The position numbers and the translations under genes are program-made. A DNA stretch of 64,000 bases from Dawidia cretensis (GTDB lineage: Bacteria > Bacteroidota > Bacteroidia > Cytophagales > Cyclobacteriaceae): positions 1 through 64,000 of the forward strand of contig NZ_JAHESE010000010.1 in assembly GCF_018598175.1 (NCBI RefSeq), in the 5' to 3' direction. The notes under the pieces were generated by a model. It did not search any database. It saw nothing but the letters and a program-made list of their open reading frames with translations, and was not told where the DNA came from. Below, piece by piece: positions 17,573-27,500 of the stretch. The number at the start of each line of letters is the position of its first letter. Positions within the stretch are counted from its first letter, which is position 1.

Positions 17573-17755
17573 GCTGGCGCAAGAGTTAGCGCGTAGCGCG
17601 GCTCTTGTGACTGAAACTGCAGCCAGTCTTAGACTGGCGGGGAATATTTTAATGCCGCCCCGCTTCGCGGGACACACGGCAGTCTAAGACTGCATACAGT
17701 TTCAGTCACAAGTTCCGCACCTCCGCTAACGCTCGGCACTAAAACTTGCGCCAGC
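17573..17755. repeat. Large imperfect hairpin repeat, copy B (full element)
   Basis: Left arm 17573-17619 and right arm 17697-17755 are imperfect inverted repeats (gctggcgcaag...cttgtgactgaaactg against its complement). They enclose two smaller palindromes (cagtcttagactg and cagtctaagactg) and a GC-rich cccgc/gcggg hairpin. The right arm is shared with 1129-1209. It lies between the convergent DinB and M20 genes, so it may work as a bidirectional transcription end or RNA stabiliser, but its spread suggests a REP- or MITE-like element. Confidence 0.8.
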
Positions 17756-17819
17756 AAACATTCGCGATAGCTTGTGCATTTATATACTTTCATACATTTT
17801 ATATACTTCTATATATCTT

Positions 17820-19145
17820 CTAACGCAACAACGACAACGCTGCCGCGCTCATAGCAGTGATGCCCGTTTGTAGCGATGGATTCACTGCGGGGGCAAAGGT
17901 GGCGGCGTGTAGCGACGGTAAGGGTTTGCCGGTTTGTTGGGATGTCTTTAAGGCTTCTGCGCCGGCAGTGCCGAGCCAGAACATGCAGAGAGGGACTTTC
18001 TTTTGTTGGAGGGCGAACCAGCTGAAGTCTTCGCCGACCATGGCGGAGGGGATTTCGGAGACGCGGTCTTTGCCGAAGGTTGTTTCAAATACGTTGACCA
18101 GTTTTAGGGTGAGGTCCTTGTCGTTGATCGTGGCCGGGACACGCGGTTCGTTGATGGTGATTTCGGGAAGCTTGGTTTCGGGAAGGCCCGCCTGGAGGGC
18201 CAGGTGTTTTGCTTTGTTCCCGATGGAAGCGATGATTTGTTTGCGTACCGCGGGGGAGTATGAGCGGAGTGTGAGCTGTAATTTTACTTCGTCGGAGATA
18301 ATGTTGTGTACGGTGCCGCCGTGGATCGAGCCGACGGTGATGACTGCCGGTTCAAGAGGATTTATTTCGCGGCTGACGATGGTCTGAAAGGCGAGGATCA
18401 TCTGGGCACTGAGGACGATCGGGTCGATCGTTTGATGCGGCGCGGCACCGTGTCCCCCCTGGCCGCGGACGGTAATGTTCATCATGTCTACGCTGGCCAT
18501 GAAGTTGCCGGGATTGTAACCGACACTTCCGGCGGGTAGTGTGGCGTGGTTGTGTAACGCCAGGGCTACGTCGGGGTAAGGGATCTTTCCGTAGAGTCCG
18601 TTGCTGAACATCTTCTCGGCGCCAAAACCATTTTCCTCGGACGGCTGTGCTACCATCACCAATGTTCCATGCCAGTGTTTTCGCGCGTGTACCAGCGCCC
18701 GTGCTGTACCGATGAATACGGACATGTGCAGGTCGTGGCCGCAGGCGTGCATGATGCCTACCTCCTGCCCCGCTGCGTTGATCCCGCGGGCCTTGCTGGC
18801 ATACGGCAACGCCGTCTTCTCTTCTAGCGGCAGTGCGTCCATGTCGGTGCGGATCAGGACTACGGGACCGTCGCCGTTCTTTAATATCCCGGCAAGGCCA
18901 TAGCCACCGATCTTTTCGATGACGCCAAAGCCGAGTTGTTTTAACTCCTGCGCCATGCGTGCAGAGGTCTTCTCTTCCTGTACGGACAATTCGGGATGTT
19001 CGTGCAGGTAGCGGTAGAGCTGTTCCAGGCTGGCCTGCTCGGTGGCAATGCTTTCCGCCACCTTCTTCATGGCGGGTGTTTGAGCATAAGCAACACTGGC
19101 GAGGAGAAATACTATCGCGGGAAGAACGCTTTTCTTTTTATACAT
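17820..19145 (-). CDS. M20 family amidohydrolase, exported
   Basis: The product is 441 residues. The signal peptide is MYKKKSVLPAIVFLLASVAYAQ. The catalytic domain carries RTDMDALPLEE (about 100), HACGHDLHM (about 135, Cys/His metal ligands), PSEENGFGAEKM (about 170) and the final metal His in PSLHAATFAP (about 410). A dimerisation domain separates the halves (GQGGHGAAPHQTIDP). This pattern is the peptidase M20D class: hippurate, N-acetyl- or indole-acyl-amino-acid hydrolases that release an amino acid from an N-acyl group. It is exported, so it probably acts on environmental acyl-amino acids. It lies 11 bases after the DUF1684 gene on the same strand; the two are probably an operon. Confidence 0.9.
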   Translation of the reverse strand: MYKKKSVLPAIVFLLASVAYAQTPAMKKVAESIATEQASLEQLYRYLHEHPELSVQEEKTSARMAQELKQLGFGVIEKIGGYGLAGILKNGDGPVVLIRTDMDALPLEEKTALPYASKARGINAAGQEVGIMHACGHDLHMSVFIGTARALVHARKHWHGTLVMVAQPSEENGFGAEKMFSNGLYGKIPYPDVALALHNHATLPAGSVGYNPGNFMASVDMMNITVRGQGGHGAAPHQTIDPIVLSAQMILAFQTIVSREINPLEPAVITVGSIHGGTVHNIISDEVKLQLTLRSYSPAVRKQIIASIGNKAKHLALQAGLPETKLPEITINEPRVPATINDKDLTLKLVNVFETTFGKDRVSEIPSAMVGEDFSWFALQQKKVPLCMFWLGTAGAEALKTSQQTGKPLPSLHAATFAPAVNPSLQTGITAMSAAALSLLR

Positions 19146-19156
19146 GGCGATTATCG

Positions 19157-20083
19157 TTATATACCCTTTGCTGTCTCTGACTGGCCTTCGGCGTGATAGT
19201 TTTTCTCACCAGCCTCTACGGATACTTTCAATATGTTTTGCACGGGTGGTAGCGGGCAGGTGGCGTAGGGGGTGAAGACGCAGGGTGGATTGTGCGCTTT
19301 GTTGAAGTCAATATACACTTTGTTTTCGGCATTCGGTTTATCGGTGTATATGAAGCGGCCGCCGCCGTAGGTGTCTTTGCCGCTGGTCTCGTCGCCGAAG
19401 ATGATAAAAAGCTCGTCGCCTTCCTCGAGGGCGTCCAGACGATATTCCTGACCGTGCAATGTGAAGACCAGAGCGCCTGGCGAGGACTGGGCGGTTGTCT
19501 GGCCAATGACATTGATTATGTCGATGGTGTGCGTAGAGTCGGCACGCTCAAAGGTGGCTTCGATGCGATAGGCAGGATCGACAGGGTATCGGTCGATGCC
19601 CTTGAATGCTTTTACGGTTGGGCTGTTCAGGTCGCGTAAGCGGATGCCGAGGCGGGTGTCGCGACGGAGGATGTACCACTCCAATGAGCCACAGGTGAAG
19701 GTGGCGCCGCGGAGGGAGTCGAGGGGAATGGTCGTTTCTTTTACAATAGGTCGACCGTTGATGGCGATGGCCGCTTCGATGGGCAGGAAGGTTATGTCCT
19801 GTTGGTTCACCCTATAGTAGCCGGCGTTGGCGGCGATTGTTTCTTCGGGGAAGATGATCTTGTTGTCAGGGGCCGTGCCGAAGGTGTTGATGCCGGGTTC
19901 CAGCCAGTATAAGCCGACGAGGTTGAGCCAGCCCTGGGGGGACTTTACCTCGTCGAGGCGCTCCTGGTGCCAGACTTCTATTTCGGACTGGTAGGCCTGG
20001 AACTCTTCGGGGGTGAGCTTTTTTGGGGAGCAGGTGGTTAGGGCTGCTATGATTAAAATAAAATATAGGCGTTGTGTGTGCAT
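19157..20083 (-). CDS. DUF1684 lipoprotein
   Basis: The product is 308 residues, a lipoprotein (signal ending LTTC near residue 18). It matches DUF1684 throughout: EVWHQERLDEVKSPQGWLNLVGLYWLEPG at 36-64, then GYYRVN, CGSLEWYILRRDTRLGIRLRDL, YPVDPAYRIEATF, FGDETSGKDTYGGGRFIY and the conserved terminal DFNKAHNPPCVFTPYATCPLPP. The function of the family is not established. The His/Cys-containing HNPPC...C motif suggests a binding or enzymatic site. Located just upstream of an M20 amidohydrolase, both face the periplasm. Confidence 0.92.
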   Translation of the reverse strand: MHTQRLYFILIIAALTTCSPKKLTPEEFQAYQSEIEVWHQERLDEVKSPQGWLNLVGLYWLEPGINTFGTAPDNKIIFPEETIAANAGYYRVNQQDITFLPIEAAIAINGRPIVKETTIPLDSLRGATFTCGSLEWYILRRDTRLGIRLRDLNSPTVKAFKGIDRYPVDPAYRIEATFERADSTHTIDIINVIGQTTAQSSPGALVFTLHGQEYRLDALEEGDELFIIFGDETSGKDTYGGGRFIYTDKPNAENKVYIDFNKAHNPPCVFTPYATCPLPPVQNILKVSVEAGEKNYHAEGQSETAKGI

Positions 20084-20141
20084 ATGATTGCGTTAGACAA
20101 ATATACACGGTGGGATGGAAAATGAAAGCTATAGGGAGTTG

Positions 20142-20166
20142 GCTGGCGCAAAGTTTAAGCACCAAG
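20142..20166. repeat. Possible short fragment of the dispersed repeat (copy C)
   Basis: gctggcgcaaagtttaagc at the 3' end of the glycosyltransferase gene aligns to the outer arm of copies A and B (about 21 of 26 positions with one gap, counted by eye). On the minus strand it contains the gene's own TAA, as copy A does for the first gene. It is too short to be certain. Confidence 0.4.
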
Positions 20167-21033
20167 CAACTCCTCGATTTTCAGTGGCGTGAGGGCGAAC
20201 TTCTTTCCGAACATCCGCTCGATGGCGCGTACTATACCGCCGTTGTATTTCCAGTCCAGCTTTTGTTTTAACAATACCGAGGGGTCGATCTTGCGGACGA
20301 TGGTTTCCAGCGACTGGCGGTCTTCGGCAGCGGGATGCTCAAAGATCTGGCGCAGGTAGCCACGGAATTCTTTCACATTCCAATAATGAAAGACGTAGGC
20401 GTCGAGCGGGTTCAAGCGCCTGTCGCGTTGGAAGGTATAGGAGATGGCGAACTGCTCGATGATGTGACGGATGTAATAGTCCAGCAGTTGGTCCGTTAAG
20501 GCCAGGCTTTTTTCCAGCAGCGGTGCGGCGGCGTTGGTATAGCCTACGGCACCGGTGTTCCAGATCTCTACCTCCTCGGTGAAGGTGACGGGTACACCGT
20601 CTATGGTGGCGGTATGGTTCAGCAGTGGCTTATAGATCTTCGAGCGGTCCAGGTGTTTTTCCATGCGGTCCATGAAAAGCTCGCCGGCCTGGATGCGATT
20701 GAAAATAGGTGCGAGGTTTTGCTGGGCGTAGGTGTCGGAGTCGAGGAAGAGGAAGTTGCCGGTGTATTTGGTCAGCACGTCTTGCAGCGTCCGGACCTTG
20801 GCGCGGTGTACGAAGTTGTGTTTGCCGCGCCACTCGCGCATGATCTCGGGTGTCATGGTCTCGTAGTGCACCTGCAGATGGCCCAGGTATTTTTGAAAGG
20901 CCGTCGAATCGTCGGTGTAGATAATGAATGAGACATCCCGCAGGTCCTGGCGTATGGCCAGGGAGTAAATGGAGTACAGGGCTTCGTAGTAGATGTCTTT
21001 GCTGGAGTGCGAAAGATAGACGATATAGTTCAT
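20155..21033 (-). CDS. Glycosyltransferase-like protein (GT-A fold, DxD)
   Basis: The product is 292 residues and cytoplasmic. The start (MNYIVYLSHSSKDIYYEALYSIYSL) and the motif GNFLFLDSDTYAQQNL (about 93-108, DSD as the metal-binding DxD) fit a GT8-like GT-A fold. Residues 165-180 (EEVEIWNTGAVGYTN) correspond to the acceptor-side region. No membrane segment is present. Donor and acceptor are unknown. Its ATG overlaps the stop of the upstream ATE-like gene by four bases (21030-21033), so the two are translationally coupled. Confidence 0.7.
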   Translation of the reverse strand: MNYIVYLSHSSKDIYYEALYSIYSLAIRQDLRDVSFIIYTDDSTAFQKYLGHLQVHYETMTPEIMREWRGKHNFVHRAKVRTLQDVLTKYTGNFLFLDSDTYAQQNLAPIFNRIQAGELFMDRMEKHLDRSKIYKPLLNHTATIDGVPVTFTEEVEIWNTGAVGYTNAAAPLLEKSLALTDQLLDYYIRHIIEQFAISYTFQRDRRLNPLDAYVFHYWNVKEFRGYLRQIFEHPAAEDRQSLETIVRKIDPSVLLKQKLDWKYNGGIVRAIERMFGKKFALTPLKIEELLGA

Positions 21034-22073
21034 GCGAGTTGTGCTTTGATGATGGGAACGATGCCTTCGGCATGGGGTGCAGCGGCAATGTCATGGTCAA
21101 CCTTGACGAGGTGGTCGGTATAGTTGCCAGGCGTCTGGCCGGGCATGGCGGGGGTACCGATGATGGTGCACTGGAAGACGTGGTATTGTTCGTCGCGTAC
21201 GTCGTAGACGATCCAGGGACCCAGCTCGCCCAGGGCGGGGTCCGCGCCTTTGAGGAATATGGGGAAGTCGAACAGGTCGATGTCGCTCAGCTCGGGAATG
21301 AGGTTGCCGTCGAAGAATTCATATTGATATAACGTCGTGGCGATGCCGGCCTGTTGAAGCTCTTCTTGTATGGCCTCCAGTCTCTGGCGCATCACCAGCA
21401 AGGGATTTACGACAGGCGAGAACAGCTCGATGGGCTCCCACTGGCCGGTGCCTACCTGCAGGAACTGCAGCAGGTCGCGGTTCATGTCAAGCTTGTAGTC
21501 GAACAAGGCATAGCCGGGCACAAAATAGCCGGGGTAAAAATACTGAAAGCCCTGCTGGCGGCAGTATGCCATCTTGAGGTATATCAGGTAACGGCCGAGG
21601 CTGTATTTACGGTATTCGGGATCGTAGATGCTGGTGATGCCGGCGGCGCCGTTACGGCCGAGGTCGAAGAAGCCGCTGGCAATGAGGCGGTCTCCATCGT
21701 ATATATTTACTTCGTAGGTATCGTATATCGCGTAGAATACTTTACCATATAGCAGGCTATTGAGTGACGTGGCGGCTTCAAACGATACGCTGGCACGGTA
21801 AGTAGCGAAGAGGGCCTCTTGTGCCAGTGAAACCTTGGCGGGTTGTATCTCCGTGCGGAAGGCGCTGTTGCGTTTGATGATTTTTTGCTGGGTTTTGTCG
21901 GCGGTAAACTTCTCCAATGCCACGCGCAGCCAGATGGCACTATAGAACTGTCCTTTAAAGTTTAGGAAATTGGTGGTAAAGATGCTTTGGGCCATGCGAA
22001 ACCAGCCAGCGGCCAGGTACACATCGAGGTCTTCGGGAGCAAGCTTTTGCGGGAAATGTACGTGTGAAAACAT
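21030..22073 (-). CDS. Arginyl-tRNA-protein transferase (ATE)-like protein
   Basis: The product is 347 residues from the ATG at 22073 (the longer frame adds an implausible basic extension). The C-terminal half matches the R-transferase GNAT-type domain: GFFDLGRNGAAGITSIYDPEYRKYSLGRYL, YCRQQGFQYFYPGY, PGYALFDYKLD. The N-terminal half keeps FLNFKGQFYSAIWLRV and KRNSAFRTEIQPA but lacks the eukaryote-type cysteine cluster. Bacterial homologues (Bpt type) transfer Leu or Arg from aminoacyl-tRNA to N-terminal residues for ClpS/ClpP degradation; an aminoacyl transfer role here is inference. The coupled glycosyltransferase-like gene is an unexpected partner. Confidence 0.8.
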   Translation of the reverse strand: MFSHVHFPQKLAPEDLDVYLAAGWFRMAQSIFTTNFLNFKGQFYSAIWLRVALEKFTADKTQQKIIKRNSAFRTEIQPAKVSLAQEALFATYRASVSFEAATSLNSLLYGKVFYAIYDTYEVNIYDGDRLIASGFFDLGRNGAAGITSIYDPEYRKYSLGRYLIYLKMAYCRQQGFQYFYPGYFVPGYALFDYKLDMNRDLLQFLQVGTGQWEPIELFSPVVNPLLVMRQRLEAIQEELQQAGIATTLYQYEFFDGNLIPELSDIDLFDFPIFLKGADPALGELGPWIVYDVRDEQYHVFQCTIIGTPAMPGQTPGNYTDHLVKVDHDIAAAPHAEGIVPIIKAQLA

Positions 22074-22305
22074 AGTGCTCCTGGTGCGTATAATGGCAGA
22101 CCGGTACCTGCTCCGCAAAATTAAGCGGAATCACCCATTTTCCCTAAAACATTCATAATCAGCTTGTCTTTGAACCCTGCTTGAATCGTTACGGGGATAT
22201 TTCCGGGTATTGACTGGTAAAATAGTACTATGCCTTTACGACCGGGTGTTGGCAGGATTTGCTAACATTACAGTATGATAAAAACGAACATGTCTTTCGT
22301 TCTCT

Positions 22306-22533
22306 ATGGAATTCAATCCTGAGCTTCATCAAAAGGTCCGATATTTCAACCACCTCTACGTCGTCTTTCTAGACGAGTTTCCCGACTTTCTGTCGGCGGG
22401 TCGTACCTATACCGTGGTATTACATCCGATCTGGAAGGACTGGATCGTGCGTATGACCAGCGAGGCCGTACGCCGCGAAATGACCGTCACCAAAGGCGAT
22501 TGTATCCTGGAAGAGCACGCTGTCTTGCAATAG
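22306..22533 (+). CDS. Small hypothetical protein
   Basis: The product is 75 residues from an ATG at 22306. No recognised family, signal peptide or membrane segment. The sequence (HQKVRYFNHLYVVFLDEFP, GRTYTVVLHPIWKDWIVRM) looks like a small beta-rich cytoplasmic protein. It stands alone: it is divergent from the ATE-like gene and convergent with GH125, with a terminator in between. Codon use resembles the neighbours. Confidence 0.6.
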   Translation: MEFNPELHQKVRYFNHLYVVFLDEFPDFLSAGRTYTVVLHPIWKDWIVRMTSEAVRREMTVTKGDCILEEHAVLQ

Positions 22534-22578
22534 CGCTTCTCTCCTAAACTGTTGCCATTTTTCCACACGGATATCTTA

Positions 22579-22612
22579 TAAAAAAACACCCCGACATTTT
22601 TTGCCGGGGTGC
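22579..22612 (-). terminator. Intrinsic terminator for the GH125 gene
   Basis: A caccccg/cggggtg stem (22587-22593 with 22605-22611) is followed on the minus strand by a run of T (a run of A at 22579-22586 on plus). It lies 33 bases past the GH125 stop. Confidence 0.85.
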
Positions 22613-22644
22613 CATGCTATCGTAATGCCTATGCGTTGGTTTGC

Positions 22645-24066
22645 TTAGGCCAACAGTTGCGGTTTCTGTTTATATACTTTCCACAGGAACTCACCAAAGA
22701 GGGTGTTGGTCCAGGCGAACCATGAACGGGTGAATTTCTTCGCATCGTCTTTGTGGAACGACTCGTGCATAAAGCCGGTGTCGCCGTGCGAACGCTTCAG
22801 AATATCGATGCACGCTTTGATCTCCTGCTCGTCGTCGCTGGTAAGACCGCGCATGATGAGGCTCATGGGCCAGATCATGTCCTGTCCTACGTGCGGACCA
22901 CCAATACCTTCGCCGGCCGTGCCTTTGAAGAAGAAGGGGTTCTCGTCCGAGAACAGGAATTTGCGGGTGGTGACATATACCGGGTCGTTCTTCGCGACGG
23001 CGCCCAGGTACGGCAGGGCCAGCAGGCTGGGGATGTTGGCATCGTCCATGAGCAGGTAGCTACCAAAGCCGTTTACTTCGAACGCGTAGAGCTTACCGAA
23101 ATCTTTGTGCTCCGTTGTCGCGTAGAGCTGCAGTGCTTTTTCTACTTCGTCGGCCAGTGCTTTCAGCTCGCCGGCGGTCTGGTTGTCTTTGGCAATGGCC
23201 ACGAACATTTCCGCTGCCTGGCGCAAGCTTACTACGGCGAAGTAGTTAGACGGTATGAGGAATGAATGCACTGTGGCGTCGTCGCTGGGACGAAAGGCCG
23301 AGCAGATGAGGCCTACGGGTTTTACCGGATAGCCATAGCCGCTCATCGGCTGCGTATCGGTTGCCACGGCCGTCTCGCGTTGGAACTTGTAAGGCCCGAG
23401 GTTTTCTTTGCGTTGCTGATCTTTGAATGTTTTCAAGATCGCCTTGACAGACTGCTGCCAGTTGTTGTCGAAAGGCGCGGTGTCGCCGCTGATCTTCCAG
23501 TAGTGATAGGCCAGGCGGATGGGGTAACACAGGGAGTCGATTTCCCACTTGCGTTCGTGCACGCCGGGCTTCATGTCGGTGTGGTCTTTTGCCCACTCTC
23601 CTACTTTGCTCTCGTCGCCGTAGAAGGCGTTGGCGTAAGGATCTTTCAGCACGCACGCTGTCTGACGGTTGATGACGCCGGCGATGAGCTGCTGCAGGGG
23701 CTTGTCGGCTTTCATGAAGTCGAGGTAGGGCCACACTTGCGCGCTGCTGTCGCGGAGCCACATGGCGTCGATATCGCCGGTGATGACGTAGGTATCGGGG
23801 CGACCGTTTTTGGTGGTGTGGAATACGGTGGTGTCGAGCGTATTGGGGAAGCAATTTTCAAACAACCAGGCCAGCTCTTTGTTCTTGACGTTTTTGCGAA
23901 ACTCGGCGATGGCTTGTTCCACGGCCTTGCTCGTGAATTTACGTTTGGACGGCGCCGTGCGTACGATGGGGAAGCCCGCATCTTCTGCACCCAGTGCCAG
24001 TTGGCTGCTTAACAGAATGCCTGTTCCTGCCATTCCGGCCTGCTGCATAAATGTTCTTCTGTTCAT
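22645..24066 (-). CDS. Glycoside hydrolase family 125 (exo-alpha-1,6-mannosidase type), Tat-exported
   Basis: The product is 473 residues. The Tat-type signal MNRRTFMQQAGMAGTGILL ends near LALGA (residue 26). The catalytic (alpha/alpha)6 domain shows TYVITGDIDAMWLRDSSAQ (about 92-110), YANAFYGD, ERKWEIDSLCYPIRLAYHYW (about 170-190), IPSNYFAVVSLRQ and GGPHVGQDMIWPMSLIMRGLTSDD. These are characteristic of GH125 (formerly DUF1237), inverting exo-alpha-1,6-mannosidases. It probably trims mannose chains of N-glycans or yeast mannan in the periplasm. No SusCD-like neighbours are present, so it is not part of an obvious polysaccharide utilisation locus. Confidence 0.93.
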   Translation of the reverse strand: MNRRTFMQQAGMAGTGILLSSQLALGAEDAGFPIVRTAPSKRKFTSKAVEQAIAEFRKNVKNKELAWLFENCFPNTLDTTVFHTTKNGRPDTYVITGDIDAMWLRDSSAQVWPYLDFMKADKPLQQLIAGVINRQTACVLKDPYANAFYGDESKVGEWAKDHTDMKPGVHERKWEIDSLCYPIRLAYHYWKISGDTAPFDNNWQQSVKAILKTFKDQQRKENLGPYKFQRETAVATDTQPMSGYGYPVKPVGLICSAFRPSDDATVHSFLIPSNYFAVVSLRQAAEMFVAIAKDNQTAGELKALADEVEKALQLYATTEHKDFGKLYAFEVNGFGSYLLMDDANIPSLLALPYLGAVAKNDPVYVTTRKFLFSDENPFFFKGTAGEGIGGPHVGQDMIWPMSLIMRGLTSDDEQEIKACIDILKRSHGDTGFMHESFHKDDAKKFTRSWFAWTNTLFGEFLWKVYKQKPQLLA

Positions 24067-24502
24067 AGTTGGTGTTTCGGTTGCTTAGTGGAAACGGATT
24101 ATCCTACTGCCGCACCCCGCGGGTGGGCTTTGGAATCCGCAAAGCCAAATGTAATAATCAGTTTTTGACGTTAGCGCATCAGAAGACAAATTTCGTGCGG
24201 ATTATGGGCTGTGGGCCGTGTGATTTTACTGTCAGGTGGTACGATTTAGCATTTTTCTATGGTTTGGACCAGCGTTGTGTTGGGCCGATGCCCTATTTCC
24301 GAACATGTTCACGTTGGTTACATTGCCTGCAAAACCCGTATTTACACGATCCTGATGCCGTATCTTTTTTTGCGCTGGGACACCATGGAGCACGTTTATT
24401 CCTTCCCTGCGGAAGAGCTCAGATTGGAAGCATGTCTTTAATTTTTTAGAGCAGGTCTGGTACCACCAGGACTTAATAACGAACACAAGAAAAAAAACAA
24501 CC
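24067..24502. promoter_or_regulatory. Divergent intergenic region, 436 bases, no convincing gene
   Basis: It lies between GH125 (minus) and the T9SS protein (plus). The only clear structure is a perfect hairpin with 7-base arms (ggctttg/caaagcc, 24126-24146), 60 bases upstream of GH125. An open plus frame (24069-24449) has atypical Cys-rich composition and no start context; I regard it as chance. Promoters for both genes must lie here, but I cannot place them. Confidence 0.4.
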
Positions 24503-27500
24503 ATGCAAAGCTTTTTGCGCGTATGTATGTGGGTAGCGTTGGCAATCCTGACAACCCAAAGCCTATCTGCCGCGGTGGTGGCGCCTACCATCAGCTCGTC
24601 CGAGATCAATAACAACACCACCGGTAACAGGTTTACATTGACGATTGTGACAGACCAGAATGCCACCGGCTATTATGTGGTCAGTACAGTCGCCGCATCT
24701 CCCTCGGCTGCCGATATACGGAGTGGTAATCTTAGCAGCGGAAATCCAGCCTCCATAAAGGGTTCTTTTGGCACTACCTCGGCAGGTTCTTCCAATACGA
24801 TCATTACAGGTCTTACGCGCAACCGGACATATTTTATCTACTTTATCGTAGAGAATTCCAGTGGTGAGCAATCCGCTGTCGGCAACCTCACGGCTGTGGC
24901 TGCGGATGTGACGGCACCTGGTTTTCTCATATCTTCGATCGTCAATATTGGCGAGACACAGTTTGACCTGAGGGTCAGTCTGAATGAGGTTGGTACCGTT
25001 TATTATGTCGTCAGTACCAGCACTGCCGAGCCGTCGGCTGCGCAGATCATCAGTGGTCGCGATCACACCAATAACACCGCGTTTAAGTATGGCTTATTTA
25101 GTGTTACTTCGACCAATACGAATACGTCCATGCCCATTATGGGGCTCAACAGCGGCGTGACATATTACGTATATTTTGTGGCGGAAGACGCCGCGGGCAA
25201 TCTATCGCTGGTGAATGCTAAGTCTGCCACCACGGGTTCTTCCGCTACACCGCCTGTCTATAATTCATCGTCGATCATCAATGTGACAACCAGTCAGTTT
25301 AACCTGCGTGTCAATATCACCAAAGATGCTACCGTCTATTATGTCGTGACGACCAGCAATGTTGCACCGTCTGCCACCCAGATTATCGGCGGATTGGACC
25401 AAAGCAATAGTCCTGCGTTAAAATCCGGGTCTGTGGCTGCCACGGGAGGGGTGGATGCCACTACTTCGGATATTGCCGGTCTCACGGCAAATACACTCTA
25501 CTACGTCTATTCTGTCGCGCGTGATGCTGACAGTAATAATTCGTCCGTGAATACGCTTAACACACTCACGGCGTGCACGGCGACCAATGCGACCGCGTTG
25601 ACGCTGCAGGACGGCGTTACCACTGCCGTGCTAGCGTGGACGAACCCTGCTTGCTTTGACGAGATCCTGGTGGTGGGCAGACAAGATAACGCAGTGACTG
25701 CCGTCCCTACCGGCAACGGCTCGGCCTACACTGCGAGCGCCAACTTCGGTGCAGGTACGGCGCTCCTTGCCAATCAATATGCGGTCTATAAGGGCATTGG
25801 ATCAACCGTGTCGATCTCATCGTTGAGCTCAAACGCGAGTTACCACTTTACGGTGTTCACCCGCAAGGGCACAACGTGGTCGGCAGGCGCACCGGTAAGC
25901 GCGGTGGTGGGCCCTCCCGCGGTTGCATCATTCTCACCGGCGGACAACAGTACGAATATCCCTACGACCCAGGTCTTTACCATTGCCTTCACCGAACCGG
26001 TATTTATCTCGACCAACAGTGGCGGAACCACGTCTATTACATTTGACGGCCCGGGTACGTCGGACCTGGTTATAAACCGTAACAGTACTGGGAGCAATGG
26101 CACGATCAGTATAGCGGGCAACGTAGCCACACTGACCCTTAATACCGAACTGGATATTGCGTCTACCTACAATGTGCTGGTGGGGAACCGCGTGTTCAGC
26201 GACCAGTATGGCAACGACTACTCCGGCACACTATCCGGTCACTGGAATTTTACCACCGCCACGACTGTTACTGCCGTCACCGCACCCACTACTGCTGTCT
26301 GTATAGATCAATCCCGTGCGTTGGGCAATATTGTGCTGACAGAGGTTGCCACGAATAACTTTCAGGGAACGGACAACGGCACCCTGACGCTCGCCCTTGC
26401 ATTCAATAAGACGGGCTTTAGCTTCAGTCCGGGTACGACCGGTGTTACCGCTACGGCGGCGGCGGGTGGTGATGTAGAATCGGTGACGGTCACGTCGGTG
26501 ACTGCGACACAGGCTCTTTTCTCCGTGAAATTCAAAGATGTCGCCAACGACGCAGCAGCCCGCGATAACGTTGATGTCATTACACTGTCAGGTCTGAAAG
26601 TGACTCGGAACGGTGCGAGTACTCCGCCTGCCGACATTGTTTTAAGCGCTTCGAGTACCTTGCCTGTGCAAGGCGTTACGCCGGGTACTACTGTGCTGGC
26701 AAATATTACTGCCGGTACCATACCGGCTGCCCCCACGGTGGCCTGGCCGAATAGCAAGAGCGCCTATTGTCAGGGTACAGACCTGAGCGGCATTGCCGTT
26801 ACGGCGTCAGGAGGAACTTCTTACAATTGGTATAGCGATGCAGGGCTGACGACATTGATCGCCGGCGGAACGTCGTCACAAACCGCTGCGCAGCTCTTTG
26901 GCACATCGCCGGGGGTAGGTGCTACGAAACGGTATGTCACCAATGTGAACGGCTGTCAAAGTACGGCTACGGAGGTAACGCTCACCACCCTGTCAGTGCC
27001 CGTGGCAGATGCCGGTGCGGCACAGACTGTTTGTCCGCAGGCATCGGTAACGCTTGGCGGGGCGCCGACGGCCAGTGGCGGTGCCGGAAACTATACGTAT
27101 GCGTGGACGGATGCAGGCGAATTTTCTTCGACCCTGGCAAACCCTGTGCTTAGCGCCCGAGAGAATACAACCAATGCCAATATGAATATTGTGTATACAC
27201 TTACCGTGACCGATAGTAAAGGTTGCCAGGCGTCAGATAATGTTACCGTTACCGTGAAGGAATTGTCACAGGCCGTAACGATAACACAGCCGACCAAATT
27301 TACCTATGCCATCACCGGCGGTCCGGTGACCCTGCAGGGTCAGCCGACCAATGGTAGCTTCAGCGGAACAGGCGTGACGCAGCAAAGTGGAGTGTATCAG
27401 TTTGATCCCGAGGTGGCAGGCATCGGCACAACATCGGTAATCTATACCGCTACACTGTCTAACGGCTGCACAAAATCCATTACACAGCAATTTGAGGTAA

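Noticed and set aside
24069-24449. Plus-strand frame of 126 codons between GH125 and the T9SS protein
   Set aside because: Cys/Arg/Leu-rich random composition, no signal or domain, and it begins inside the GH125 promoter region.
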